From the NCBI GenBank assembly GCA_002007465.1, contig LNAC01000102.1, positions 2,945,386 through 3,009,385 of the forward strand: a stretch of 64,000 nucleotides of DNA. The letters run 5' to 3'. The position numbers were made by a program, and so were the translations under genes. Origin of the DNA: Ailurus styani. Taxonomy: Eukaryota > Chordata > Mammalia > Carnivora > Ailuridae. Shown piece after piece: positions 1 to 12,005 of the stretch (the first letter of the stretch is position 1; each line of letters opens with the position of its first letter). The notes beneath the pieces were generated by a model. That model was not told the origin of the DNA. It saw nothing but the letters and a program-made list of their open reading frames with translations, and made no database searches.

Positions 1-2203
1 ATGTAAGAATTGTTCTTATATGTAAGTTTCACTCCTAAGCAGTTAGTTTCTCTTTGTTACCTCTTTGGATTAGATTCCTTCTAAATGGGTCCAAAGACAA
101 GCTTTGTCAAAATGCCTTAACACATTACATGATCATTACATGTCCTATAAATAGAATTGTGCTCTGGATCCCCTTCCAAAATTTTAGCAGGATTTTAAAT
201 GTCTGAAATCCTTCATAAATGATTTGAGTGGATTTCTCTTCCCCCTCCAACTTTCCCAAATCTCAACTCTCTGATCTTTTCCTCTCCACTCCTCAGGAAA
301 TAAAATAGATTACTATTCCTTATACCAATTGCCAAGTATGGGAGCTAGATTAATAGAATATTTGACCTCTTCCATAACTTCAGAAAGAATAGCTCAAGAC
401 CAACCTTAACAACTCATTTAAATTATTATTTTTGACAGATATCTCCCAAAATTACATTAGGTTAAAACATTGGCTATGATATAGGAACATATTTCATGAC
501 AGATTTTTTTTAGGAATGCTCACAGAAAAATTCTTAAGGTTGGCTATTTTATAGATAATATTTATTTTACTGAACTACCATTATACATATTCTAAAATTA
601 ATACTTCCACATTTTATGACTGTAGAATTTTGAGGGCCTTAATCATTCATGCTCTATATTTGGAGCAGAAGATCAATGTTCAAAGGAAAGTATTTGTCCA
701 ATCTGTAGGAATATCTTCAGTCTTCTTTCTGAAGATAGTTTTCCATTCACATGAGACTCTCATATGAGTGAACAAAATTTTAAGAGGATGTCAAATTTAC
801 TGTTCTCTGGTGCGGTTTTTAATTATTTTGTTTTCCTTTAGAGTTAACGAAGAATAATGCACCATTAGAGAACATAAACTCAAGCTGTTTAATTATTGGA
901 TTAAGTTTCATATGTAAATAAAAGCAAACTATATATAATCTCACCTGTAAAACAAGAGATGGTCCAGAGATTTTTGTTTTACTGTGATTTTTACTGTTAT
1001 CACTTAAAGCACCCCATCCTCTATTTCTAGTGATACTTCAACTTTAGAGACAAATAGGTTACTGTAAAGTGAGGTCTCATTCACTTAATTAAAAAATATT
1101 TACAGTCTAACTTATTGTATTAATTTTTTAAAAATGAGACTAAAAGAAGATATTTATATTGCAAGAAACAAAACATGTTTCCAAGAGGCTATTTGGTTAA
1201 TCTATAATACTGTTATTCATATAAAAGGGTATTCTCCCTCAAAAAGATGACTGTTTGCTCTCCAACGAAGGTGTATCACCAAAGCAGGAGAGAAAGTCTC
1301 TAATTACCTCTGCCAAGGACACTGCTAGATTGTCTGTTTCCTGGTGTTCTGATATTACACTCATCAAGCAATCTTCATATTTTAATTTGACTACCCATGT
1401 AGCTTTTCCACTGGGACAGAATATGCTAACCATTAAATGTAGACATTTAGTCTACTTGAAAGAGGGTTTTTTTAAATTATAAATGAATAAATGGTAATTC
1501 CACTTTATACATCAGTCCTTTGAGTTTGCTTAGCTTGAAGCTATCCCAGAGAGACTGATTAATTCTCAGTACTTGATAAAACAGAATTTCTGGTCATTCA
1601 CAATTGAGAATAAGACCTTGAAAATAATGATCCCACTGAGGTATTCCTTTGGAGGGGGATTCCCAGATATTAAAAGGTTGAATTATATTAGTGATGGAGA
1701 GGATGGCAAATAATGTACATAATGAAAAAATACCTGGGATATAAAATTAATGCACCTCTATGTGGCATTTTATATACCCCTACACTCTGATGCAATTGAT
1801 AGGGAAAGGTGTAAAAATATGATGCTATGAAGCTATAATGCTATGAAGAAAAAATGACAGGTCAGTAAAATAACCAAATCTTCTAACAGTGCAATACTGT
1901 TCAACCTTTCATGCAGATGGGCAGGGGCAACCATGTATAGTGTGCTGATACCACCGTGTGATCAGTAAGGGGCCAGTGCTGAGTAGGCAGGACTATCACC
2001 AAGGAAAGGCCAACATGGACCTAACCAGATGCCAGTCTAGGCCTCCTAGGGGAAGAGAGAGGGAAAATGTTGAGAAAGGTTAAAATTTGAACAAATGACC
2101 AGTATCATAAGGCTTCATGAAAGGTATTATTGTAATCCATGATTCCATTACTCCAACTATTACCACAATCCAAGGATTCATGAGCCTCATGCACTGTATT
2201 TTC
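1..2203. other. Unassigned AT-rich sequence
   Basis: I recognise no gene and no confident repeat family here. Two short ORFs on opposite strands near 1239-1482 overlap each other, have no recognisable domain and look like chance. The stretch is ordinary AT-rich mammalian intergenic or intronic DNA. Confidence 0.5.
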
Positions 2204-2215
2204 TCATCAGTTTTC

Positions 2216-2318
2216 TTTTTTTGTTTGTTTGTTTGCTTGTTTTTCTAAATTGCCTTTTTAATTTTTTTTTATTCTTTGCCCCGGGGGTACAGGTCTGTGA
2301 ATCATCAGGCTTACAACT
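2216..2318 (-). mobile_element. L1 3'-end stub (carnivoran type)
   Basis: A 103-bp insertion flanked by a perfect 12-bp TSD, tcatcagttttc, at 2204-2215 and 2319-2330. It starts with a T/TTTG-rich run (the A-tail read backwards), followed by the antisense of a carnivoran L1 3' UTR end (gggggtacaggtctgtgaa). It is a severely 5'-truncated L1 retaining only the 3' terminus. Identical TSDs suggest a fairly recent insertion. Confidence 0.82.
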
Positions 2319-2399
2319 TCATCAGTTTTCAATAGAAACTATGACTTTCTAATCAGTGCAAAAGTGTCCAGTGACCAGTCACTTGTGGCATCAGCTATG

Positions 2400-2706
2400 T
2401 GATGGTTAATTTTGTGTGTTGGCTTGACTGGCTAGGGAGTGCTTAGAGAGTTGGTCAAACATCATTAGTCTAGGTGTTTAGGAATGAGATTAACATTTGA
2501 ATTGATAAGCTCATTAAAGTAGATTGCTCTCTCTAATGTGGGTGGGCCTCATTCAATCAATTGAGTACTTGAATACAACAAAGTCTGAGTGAATGGAAAC
2601 TCCTTCGACTTGACTTGCTAGCTGGAGGTTGGGTATTGGTCTTTCCTGGCCTTTGGACTTGTACTAGAACTACACATTGGCTGTCCTGGGCTCCAGCTTG
2701 CCAATA

Positions 2707-2757
<51 letters not shown>

Positions 2758-2832
2758 CTGTATTACATGTTACACACACATACACACATTCCGTTGGGTC
2801 TGTCAGGTGAACACTGAGAAATAAATACAGAT
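2400..2832 (+). mobile_element. 5' LTR of a MaLR-like element
   Basis: Begins tgatggttaattttgtgtg and ends close to aaataaataca. It abuts, with no spacer, a MaLR-type internal sequence starting gattctggtactgag. A gtgggtgggcctcattcaat motif typical of this LTR family lies mid-element. A GT tract has expanded near its 3' end. This LTR is not the same family as the 3' LTR at 4607. The subfamily name is left open. Confidence 0.6.
2710..2755 (+). repeat. (GT)n microsatellite
   Basis: About 23 uninterrupted TG units near the 3' end of the LTR. They probably grew from the TA/CA-rich tract normally present there. The tract is the source of a spurious poly Cys-Val ORF. Confidence 0.97.
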
Positions 2833-3170
2833 TCTGGTACTGAGAAGTATGACGTTACTGTAACAAATACTAAAACATGTGGAAGTGGCTTTGGAACTGG
2901 GTAATGCGTAGAGACTAGGAAAACTCAGGGAAATGCTAGAAATATGGGCATTCTGGTGAGGTCTTGGGTGAAAATAAAGAATATGTTATTACAAACTGGA
3001 AGAAAGATGATCCTTGATATAAGGGTGACAAAAACTCGGCTTAACTGTATTCTAGTGTTTTAACTGAAGGTAAACTTGGAAGGAATGATATCTGATATTT
3101 GGTTTCTAAGCAAAGTGTTGGAGAAACAGCTTGGTTTCTCCTGACTGCTTATAGTAAAATGCAAGATTGA
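2833..3170 (+). mobile_element. MaLR internal sequence, part 1
   Basis: Carries the non-coding MaLR (MST/MLT-type) internal sequence, e.g. tggaagtggctttggaactg. It is interrupted at 3171 by an antisense solo LTR and resumes at 3726. MaLR internals of this kind are non-autonomous and code for nothing, and no ORF survives. A second copy of the same internal lies at 21522-22526. Confidence 0.72.
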
Positions 3171-3725
3171 TGTGTTTTGAGGTGGTGGGGTTCAGAGCCA
3201 ATGACCAAGAAAGAATCCTTGAGATATCTTTGATGCAAAAAAGTGGTTTTATTAAAGCATAGGGGCAGGACCCTTGGGTAGAAAAAGCTGCACTGGGGTC
3301 ATGAGGAATGGCAGATTATATACTTCCAAGTTGGGATGAGATTAGGGATAGCATAAGTCTCTAAGGAATTTGGGAAGCAAGTTTTCCAGGACCCTGAGGA
3401 AGCTAACTATTGTTAGGAAAAGGTCATTTATTACTTTAGTAAACCCTCAGTCATGAGACCCTCCAGATGTATATCAATGGGCCGTATGTTTCCAGGATGA
3501 TTACTAACATATATATTGTTTCCAAAGGAATTTTTATATATTAAAGTAGATTTACAGGATCCCGGTTCGGGGTTGGAGGTCAGGATAATGCTTTACCCTT
3601 GACAAAGTATTAACATTGAGGCAGCTGAGTTCCTAGAGGAATGTCATTCTGCTTGTTTCAAGGACTTGTCAATGGACTATAAGTAGTAAGGAAATACAGT
3701 TTTTCTTTTGCCTTTGCGTCCCACA
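3171..3725 (-). mobile_element. Solo ERV LTR nested in the MaLR element
   Basis: A 555-bp block that breaks the MaLR internal cleanly. It has terminal TGTG...CACA ends and four-base flanks ttga (3167-3170) and ttaa (3726-3729), which fit a 4-bp TSD with one change, as expected for class I (gamma) ERVs. On the minus strand an AATAAA lies in its last quarter, as in an R region. No internal viral genes are present, so it is a solo LTR left by recombination. The family is not identified. Confidence 0.6.
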
Positions 3726-4606
3726 TTAAGATGAGAGAGATGGACTACAGAAGGAATTGTTAAGCAAAAAGGAACAAGAACTCAAAGACATGGAAATTCT
3801 CAGCCTGTCTATACTGTAAAAAGTGAGAAAGCATGTTTTAAAAAGAACATCATGGGTGTGGCTAGACTAACACTCAACAAAGAGTTCATGGGATTATGTG
3901 AACAGAAACACTGTCTATCTAAACTAAAGGAGATTGAGACTGGACAAAATTGAAAAAGGTTGACAGACTTGGATTCAACAGGACAGGACCATAGAGCTAT
4001 TCACCTATGAACATGTGCAATTCTTCAAGAAGAAGAGAACATGATCTTGAAGTTGAATCAGAAATCATCATCATTACTGCCTCTTTTCAACAGGCTCAGT
4101 GGTCACCACCTGAAGTCTTAGAAGTGGCATTACCCAATAAGCTATGGGATTGGGACTGCCAGGCAGAGACTTGGGGTGTTACTTGCACCCTAGTGGACCC
4201 GGAAGTCAAGATATTCAGCCAAAGAGGATTATTCTTAACCCTTAAGATCTAGTGAAATTTGCTTTGCTAGATTTTGTATTTGCTTGAGAACTGTCACTCC
4301 TTTCTTCCTTCTGATTTCTGCCTTTCAGAATGGGAACACTTATCCTACGTCTGTCCCAGCACTGCATTTTGGAAATATGTAACTTATATGATTTCACAGG
4401 TTCATAGCTGAAGAGGGATTTTACCTCAGGACAAAGTGTAGCTTTAGTCTCACTCATATCTGATTTAGATGATATGTAGATGAGATTTTGGACTTTAAAC
4501 TATAGAGTTGATGCTAGAACAAATTAAGACTCTCAGGGCTGTTGGAATGGAATGAATATACTTTGCATGTGACAAAGACATGAATTTGGGGGAGCCAGAG
4601 GTGGAA
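3726..4606 (+). mobile_element. MaLR internal sequence, part 2
   Basis: Continues the internal sequence after the nested LTR (gaaggaattgttaagcaaaa). It ends with a polypurine tract, ggggagccagaggtgg at 4588-4603, just before the 3' LTR, the normal order for an LTR retroelement. No coding capacity. Confidence 0.72.
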
Positions 4607-4902
4607 TTCTATAGACTGAATTGTGTTCCTTCAAAATTCATATGTTAAAGCCCTAACTCCCAAATTGGGATTAATGACTTTAAAGAAGAGACTCCAGAGA
4701 ACTTGCACACACTCTTTCTCTGCCATGAAAGGACACACTGGAAAGGCTACCATCTATAAGACAGGAAAGGAGACCACACTAGACTCAACCATGCTGAAAC
4801 CCTGATTTTAGACTTGTAGCCTCCAGAACTGTGGGATAATAAAATGCTGTTGTTAAGCTACCCAGTCTATGGTATTTTGCTTTGGAAGCCTGATCTAAGA
4901 CA
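4607..4902 (+). mobile_element. 3' LTR of the MaLR element (MLT1/MST-like)
   Basis: Shows the tgaattgtgttccttcaaaa start, tagcctccagaactgtg near the 3' end, a polyadenylation signal (aataaa at 4839-4844) and the typical ctaagaca terminus. It resembles the LTR at 21140 but not the 5' LTR at 2400. Confidence 0.72.
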
Positions 4903-5769
4903 AAGTAACATTGTCCAATAGTGACTTGAGCAGACAACACTAAAACTCAGAAGAGAGGACTGAGTAGAAGAAAGAGGACTGAGTCAAGTAATGAGAGAAG
5001 AATTATAACGATATTGCAGGGCTCATCTCCTCAGAAAAGAGAGATGAGAGACATGAGGTAGGAAAATTGGCTCAAGGAAAAGTTTAAAGTCAGGTAAAAA
5101 GTTATGAAATGTTAGAAAATCAGTAAGTCAAATAACTAGCTAGAGGGAAAGGTGTTGGGAGGAAGAGATAAAGACTCCAAGGTGGTTTTGAGCCACAAGG
5201 TAATGGTTCATATATAAAGATGATACATGCGTTTCTGAAGCACTATGAATTATCTAGTTTGCACTGTGGAGTTAAATTTACACTGATCTTCCATATGCTT
5301 TTCCATACTTCTTCTTGAAGGTAATATGGTTGATCACTAATGTCCTTTCAGATCCCAAGGTAACTTTGATTCAACTGCACATTTTTAAATATGACTGATT
5401 TGGATGAAGGACATAGTCTCTTATTATATATAAAAGGGTATTAATTGGAAGAAATAGCTATCAAAGCTGTGCTCTTAACTTTATTAACAACACTGTTTAG
5501 GCAGGTGGTCACTAAAGTCAGTCCACAAACTACTCAGGAGTATACAATATGGTCTATGAGGTCAGTGTCAGAAAAATATTGGAATTTCTGTCCATGTTCA
5601 TTTTAATCTCATATTTTGGTGAATATTTTGTAACATGCAAACATATTAGCAATTATGAGCATATAATTATAAATAAAATATATACTATGAAGATGTGTTT
5701 AAAACATTTAGTAATTGGGCTATGTAGCAGAAAAATTTAAAGATCATTGCTTTAATCAACTGCATTATT
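4903..5769. other. Unassigned sequence
   Basis: No gene or confident repeat recognised. The interval is AT-rich and the 63-codon ORF at 5549-5740 has no visible domain. Confidence 0.45.
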
Positions 5770-6400
5770 CCATAGGTGAAAGACTTGATGATTTTGCAGG
5801 GATCTTAGATGGTATTCCTTAGGAGCTGAAGGTCAGCTGAAGGGCTTTAAGTATGGGAACATTATGGTCAAATTGTTTTTCAGAGAGCTATTCAGAGGAT
5901 TCACTGGAAGACAGGTTGGAGGGCGACAGCAAAAGTAGGGTGAGCAGTTAGCAAGCTCTTCCTCTAAGTAATAGATAATGAAGGTTTGATATGGAAGGAG
6001 TGTTAATAAAGACAGGAAAACACTGGATCAAGAAATAATTAGCAGCTGAAATAAGCAGAATGTGTTAGTTGATTGAGAAGTGTGAAAGGATGAAAGATGA
6101 CTCTAAGGTTTTTAGTTTACATGACCAGTTAAAGTTATCTACAATAGAAAATCCAATTAGGGAAGGTTTAGGGGTGATATATGATCCATACAGTTGCACA
6201 CATGTTGAGTTTGAGATACTCAGGCATTTTGTAGGTGAAGATACACAAAAAAGAACTTGGAATCTGAGGCTCAGAGGAGAGGTCTGGATGGATGTATGGG
6301 TCTGAGAGTCAGAACAGAGACAAGGAGAGGGACTATGGAAGTATAAAGTACAAATGCAGGGAAATATTAAGAATATTCATATGCCAAGGAAGCAAATACA
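5770..6400 (-). mobile_element. L2 (antisense)
   Basis: Matches the antisense of the ancient L2 LINE ORF2 region. Landmarks in order are gaagggctttaagtatggga, gatgactctaaggtttt and catgttgagtttgagatac. Heavily diverged, no reading frame. The ORF at 6069-6305 is a by-product. Confidence 0.68.
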
Positions 6401-6828
6401 AGGCATTTTTAATTTATCTGGTCTAAACTTTGTGGTGTGAATTTTTTAAGAACATGGATGAAGTAGAAAATGGTGATTCACAGGTGGTGATATTTTTCAA
6501 TTTTTGAAAGCATCTGCTACTCAAGATGGTATCACAAGGTGTGAAAGACAACTTTTATTGTGAAAAATTAGTGGAGTGGTAATTTGGTTTCTATATTACA
6601 ATGAATATGACTTTAAAATTGAATGTTATAATTAAATTAACTAAATACATGTGAATTTACATATTGTCTTTTGTAAAATAATTGGGCCAAAATTTGTGAC
6701 AATAAATGAAAAATAACTCCATCTAAATTAAAATTTCACTTTATCATGTTCTGAGAAAAAAATATTATGTATTCAAAAAGTAACAAAGGTGCTATTTATC
6801 ATAGCTAATTAAAAATATTTCCATTCTT

Positions 6829-7020
6829 GGTCACCAGGGTGGCCCAGTTGATTAAGCGTCTGACTCTTGGCTTTGGCTCAGGTCATGATCTCAGGTCCTG
6901 GGGCTGAAACCCACTTTGGGCTGCAGGCTCAGAGTGGAGTCTGTTTGAGATTCTCTCTCCTTCTTCCTCTGCCCCTCCCCCTGCTCTCTCTCTAAAATAA
7001 ATAAATGAATCTTCAGAACA
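6829..7020 (+). mobile_element. CAN SINE (older)
   Basis: tRNA-derived head (ggtggcccagttgattaagc) followed by caggtcatgatctcagg, a CT-rich body and an aaataaataaatg tail. Flanked by atatttccattctt (6815-6828) and atattccattctt (7021-7033), a TSD with one indel. Substitutions in body and TSD suggest an older copy. Confidence 0.88.
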
Positions 7021-7033
7021 ATATTCCATTCTT

Positions 7034-7685
7034 TTACATTTTTGATCCCTTAAATAATTTTTTTCCTTCATCCTGAATGTTCTCTCCCTTCATTTTATCT
7101 TGGTGAACTCCTACTCAACCCTGAACACCCAATTAAGTTTATATCCTTCAGAAAGTTTTATGTTGTCCCCCTCATATGTTGTCTCACCTATCAATGCTTT
7201 TGTAGAGCATTTAAAAACCTATTACCTAATTTATCATATTTTGCCATAATTATTATTTTCTTACATTGCAGATTGCATTTATTTGCTTACTTTTAATAGA
7301 GTATTATTTATTTTTCTTTCTTATTGACTCTCAGATACAGAGGATTGAGCTAACAATGGTCTTTAGTTCATGGAATGCCACCATCATTTTTATAGTCACA
7401 TTCCGAGGTATCTGTGACATAGTTTTTCTTTATATTATATTGTCATTGAAAAATATAGATAGCATAAAAATGCATGTTTAAAATGTTTCTTCCTTTTTTC
7501 TCTAAGCACTGTATTTAAAATATAAATTATATAAATATATATATATCTCCACTCTGTAAGGCATATATCAAATCTGTTGCTTTTAAGAACTCCATGGTAC
7601 TTATGGTGTGCCTCCTCTACATTTTATTTATGGACTCCCATGTTACCCACAGCTTGGAGTTAACACAAAGATTAACTATAAAATT
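7034..7685. other. Mostly unassigned; possible ancient LINE at about 7055-7330
   Basis: The section around gaactcctactcaaccctgaac reads like a very old L2/L3-type LINE 3' region on the plus strand, but this is weak. The remainder is AT-rich and unrecognised. Confidence 0.35.
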
Positions 7686-8173
7686 CAGTAGTCACCTCCT
7701 AACTGTGGTTTCACTTTCTGTAGTTTCAGTTAACCATGGTCAACAGCATTCAACTACAGTCTGGAAGAAGATGATCCTCCTTCTGAAGTATCATCTGAAG
7801 GTCAATAGAAGCCTAATGCTATATCACAACGTTTAAATCATTCATCTCACTTCATCTCATTATGTAGGATTTTGATAATCTCACATTATCACAAGAAGAA
7901 GAAGCTTGAGTACAGTACAATAAAATATTGTGAGACACACAGAAAGAGCACATTCACATAACCTTTGTTACAATATATTGTTATAATTGTTTTATTTTAT
8001 TATTAGTTATTGTTATTGTCTTACTGTGCCTAATTTATAAATTAAACTTAATCATAGGTGTGTGTATATATAGGGGAAAAAAGGTAGTTTGTATAAGGTT
8101 CAGTACTATTTGCTGTCTTAGGTATTCACTAAGGATCTTGAAAACTATCCCCTCAGGTAATGGGAAACTACTG
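7686..8173 (+). mobile_element. Tigger-like DNA transposon (non-autonomous)
   Basis: A 488-bp element bounded by inverted CAGTAGT...ACTACTG ends, with TA following the right end, as for TcMar-Tigger insertions. The left interior (ggtttcactttctgtagttt) and right interior (tactgtgcctaatttataaa) match the two ends of a Tigger-family element with the transposase deleted. The ORF at 7594-7836 crosses its left end and is not a gene. Confidence 0.7.
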
Positions 8174-8389
8174 TATATTCTTAAATATATCCTCTTATAG
8201 ATATGATTGAAACATTTTTTAACGGATTACTAGGTCTTAGAATATATGTAATTTTAATGTGAGTAACTATTAGAATATTCTCAAGAGTAACAATAGGAAT
8301 GAAGGAGATCTTCTATCATATCTCTGCCAAATATAGACCAAAGAGATGAGTGTAAATGAATAGATAACTCATTATCTTAGTTTTATATT

Positions 8390-9660
8390 TCCAAAAAATG
8401 AATTTCAGGATCTCTTCATATACCAGCTGGACCTTTGGACTACCTCTTATGTAAATTCATATTCTTTGCTGATTTATTCTGGAATTATATTTCTCTTTCT
8501 GGTTGATTTGAAGGTATTCAGATATATTTTAGATATTATTTCTTTGTTAGTTTTAGACACTATAGATATTTATTCTCAGTATTTTCCCAGTCTGTTAACT
8601 TCCTCATAGTGTTCTTCATCGAAGAAGAAATTTTTAGCTTTATATAATTAAATCATTAAATATTTTCCACCATAGATCCATATGAATTAAACAACATATT
8701 CATTAATTCCAGCCAGATTTATGACTAGGACTTCTTGTAATAATTTTGTGACACTTGAAATGTTCTTACTATGAATATTTGAAATTTTCCTGTAGAAGAG
8801 CATAGATTTTCCCTTCATTAATTTGGGGATGCTTTTACATTATTAAATAGAGTTTTAGATTATGTTCTATACTTTTGGTATATTTTTCATCGATTCTTAG
8901 GCACTTCATTTATTTTTACTACTATTACAAATTATATCTTGCTTTTGGGTATGTTGCCTATTTATTATTGCCTGTGTATAGAAACAGTACTTATTTTTAT
9001 ATGTTGATCTTGATCCAGAAAATATGTGGAGCTTAATTCCAATATGTTATTAATGCTGTTGGCTTTTCAAAGTAGACTATTTTATCATCTTTAAATAATA
9101 GTTTATGTCTTCATTTTAAAAACATATACATCTTATCTGTCTTTTCCTATTTTTCTAAGACCTCAGTACTCTGTTAAACAAGAAAAGTTATAATAGGTAT
9201 CCTTATCTTGCTCTTGATTTTAACAAGGGACTATATCTAAACATCTTTTTTAAGTAAAACATTTGCAGTCAGTTTTTGATTAGAAATTTTCCAGGTTAAG
9301 GAAATTCCGTTATGTTTATAATCTGCTTTTCCCCCCCTCTTATATCATATGTGCTCATTTATATCAGATGATTTTCTGCATCTGTAATCACGAGTTTGCT
9401 ACTTGTATCTGTGGCCAATTACACTGATATATTTTCTGATATTCAGTCATCTTTGAATTCTTTGGATAAACAATACTTGATTATGATGTATTATAACCAT
9501 ATATTACAATCAGGTGGCTTTAGATAGCCTGTATTTCTTTAAAACATGTGTCTCTATAATCATACATGGAAAAGTATTTTAATTTTTTCTTTTTTTGGGT
9601 GGTCTATGTCAAGGCTTTGAATAAAAGTTCCAGTAGACTCGTAAAATGACAGTATTTTAG
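8390..9660 (-). mobile_element. Old L1 ORF2 remnant (antisense)
   Basis: Reads as the reverse complement of the L1 reverse-transcriptase region in the correct order: attcttaggcacttcattta, cctcagtactctgttaaac, tatccttatcttgctcttga, aattacactgatatattttc. Stops and indels are frequent. Probably a pre-carnivoran L1M-type copy. Confidence 0.72.
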
Positions 9661-9716
9661 TGTGTCTCTCTCCCTCACTCCCTCTCTCCCTCTTCCTCTC
9701 TTTCTCCCCCTCTCTT
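9661..9716 (+). repeat. CT-rich low-complexity tract
   Basis: About 56 bases of mixed TCTC/CCCT sequence directly at the right edge of the old L1. Not a pure tandem repeat. Confidence 0.8.
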
Positions 9717-9785
9717 AATTGGTACATAAATAGATAGCAAACATAGTTCTTCGTAATGGTATTACCCTGTGTATCTGTATATATA

Positions 9786-9826
9786 CAGTTTTTATATTAC
9801 TTTTTTTTTCAGTTTTTATATTACTT
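9786..9826. repeat. 17-bp direct repeat around a T run
   Basis: cagtttttatattactt occurs at 9786-9802 and 9810-9826, separated only by seven T. It is either a short duplication or the footprint of an insertion that delivered only an A-tail. Confidence 0.9.
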
Positions 9827-10127
9827 ATGAAGAAATAAATGGTCATTTTCCCCAAGTGTCTGTTGATTTGATTAATAAGGTTTATGTTTACTTATACCAA
9901 AAAAAATAGGCACTAACCAGTAGATGGACCTAAAAGGCACAGAAATATGGAAACTTTAGGAGAAAAATTCTAATAACTTTTCTGCTTAGCACCACTTCTG
10001 AAATAGTTAATGTACCAATGTGTGTCTGTAACTAAAGACTGACCAGTTCCTAAAGAATGGTGTATATAATATAAATAGTATTTTGTTTATCAGAAGGAAG
10101 TTTATTATAAATAAATAATAATAGCCA

Positions 10128-10335
10128 TGATTTCTTTGATAATTACTGTGTGCAAGGCTCTTTCTGAAATTAATTGATCAAATCCTGACAACAGTTTATG
10201 AACTAGATACTATTACCCCCATATTTGAGGTAGCAAATTGAGGTTAAGTGACTTACCCAAGACCATGGAGCTAGTACGGTATGAAGACTCAATTCTAACT
10301 CAGGTCTGCCTGATACCAGAACTAGTTCTCCTAAC
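10128..10335 (-). mobile_element. MIR (antisense)
   Basis: Shows the antisense MIR signature: tactattacccccatatttg, gaggttaagtgacttaccca, then a degraded gagctag...ggtctgcctga. An ancient mammalian tRNA-derived SINE. Confidence 0.82.
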
Positions 10336-11152
10336 TCCTACACCTGTCAAGTAAGTTTCTCAATGCAAATCAGTCTGAATGACTGGCACTAACTGCATGG
10401 ATCAGCGAGTTAAGCAGAATATCAAAAAAACCGCTTAGGGCTTGACAGGTGGAAAGTATAGAATTAAGTTGCAGCATCAGCCACGTGAATTGAGGAGGTG
10501 TTGGTGGCAAGATTTGGTGACTTCTTTGTCACCTTTCTCTCTACTATCTCTTAATAAAGAGTACATTCATTAAATTGGTGACTCCTGTATTAAGTAAATT
10601 ATTCTCTGCTTATATTTCTGAATAATCCTCATCATGGGCTTCAGCCTCCTTCCCCTCTAGAGTGTCTCTCCCCACAACACTTCTGACAATCAGCATGACA
10701 AATGGCTCTCTTGTCCAGCTCCTTGTGTTCCAGAGAGGAGAGAGTCTCTGCTTCATCCTACTCTCTAGTGCTGAGAGAGGATTCCACCCTCTTTCTGCCT
10801 TTTTCTCCTCAACCATCCCAGCAAGGAGTTTAGGAAGCAAGAAGAAACAGTAGATATCTGTAGCAAAGAAATCAAACACTGTCATTCTTTGGAAAGCAAA
10901 TGGTTCTAATTTGAAAATTGTGCTCTAAAATACAAGTTCATCAAAGTTTTACACTTTATTATGTGTAAGTGAAGGAAATGGGAATGCATTCCATTTTAGT
11001 CTTTCAATGACACAGAGTCTTTCATTGACATGCTGTTATTTCTTCTCTGTTGTTTTTTCATGATCTTAATAAACTTTGATCTTTTGGTTGGTTGATATTG
11101 AAAGTTATGTTTGCGTAAGTTTTCATGTTTTGTTTTGTTTTCTCTCTCTCTC
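10336..11152. other. Unassigned sequence
   Basis: No recognised repeat or gene. Two ORFs on opposite strands (10610-10885 minus, 10662-10853 plus) overlap in a slightly more GC-rich patch. Neither shows a domain, signal peptide or splice context. Confidence 0.45.
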
Positions 11153-11346
11153 TTTTTTAATTTTATTTATTTATTTGACAGAGAGAGACACACAGCGAGA
11201 GAGGGAACACAAGCAGGGGGAGTGGGAGAGGGAGAAGCAGGCTTCCCACCAACCAGAGAGCCCGCTGTGGGGCTGGATCCCAGAACCCTGGGATCATGAC
11301 CTGAGCTGAAGGCAGACGCTTAATGACTGAGCCACCCAGACGCCCC
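11153..11346 (-). mobile_element. CAN SINE
   Basis: Antisense copy: ttttatttatttatttgaca tail, gggatcatgacctgagctga, and head ctgagccacccagacgcccc. The two ORFs over it (11076-11309, 11111-11299) are readings of the SINE. Confidence 0.94.
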
Positions 11347-11934
11347 TTGTTTTTTCTCTTGAGAACATTACTGATAAAGGGTCCCCTTTGGGCTCAGGGG
11401 AGTTGCCATCTCTCTAGGCTCGCATTTCCATTTTGTGATGTGGCTCTCATGAGAGGGGCTCTGCTAGTTTTAGTCACCAGTGGAGGTGCTTCATTAGATA
11501 ATGTTAGAGATAATGTAATACATTTGCTAGCTGAAGGGGAGCAATCATACTCCAGGGCTCCGAATTTGATTCATTAGTGAATCAAGAGCAGGCTTCCTGT
11601 GGAAGGATAGGTTTTTAGCTGAGCTTCACTGGACATTTAAGGAAAGTTAAAGACTAAAGACAAATGAATTTTTATGTCTGCAAAGCCTTTTAGAGTTGTA
11701 CTGACATGTTCTTATGGATGAATTCACAAAAACATATGGAAAAAGCGTTTCAGGAGCTATTTGTAAGTATAGATATAAATAATGACAATAAAAGAGCTGT
11801 GTGGGATGCTTACATCTACCATTATAGAGAGAATAATTGAATCCCTTTATGAATTTTAGTGTAAAAGAAAGGAAAAGATGTAAGAACTGGATATAACTGT
11901 AAAAAAAAACCTTTTATTTTAGCTTATGAATCCA
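11347..11934. other. Unassigned sequence
   Basis: No recognised element. Includes a short ORF at 11323-11577 that starts inside the SINE head and has no recognisable domain. Confidence 0.45.
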
Positions 11935-12005
11935 CTGGTTTTTTTCCCAGCTTCATTGAGATATAGTTGACATGTAACACTGTTTAAGGTGTATGAAATG
12001 ATAAT
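11935..12005 (-). mobile_element. Old L1 3'-UTR fragment (antisense)
   Basis: The short segment cagcttcattgagatatagt followed by tgacatgtaacac and aaggtgtatgaaatgat matches the antisense of an L1 3' UTR motif common in old L1s. Confidence 0.6.
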
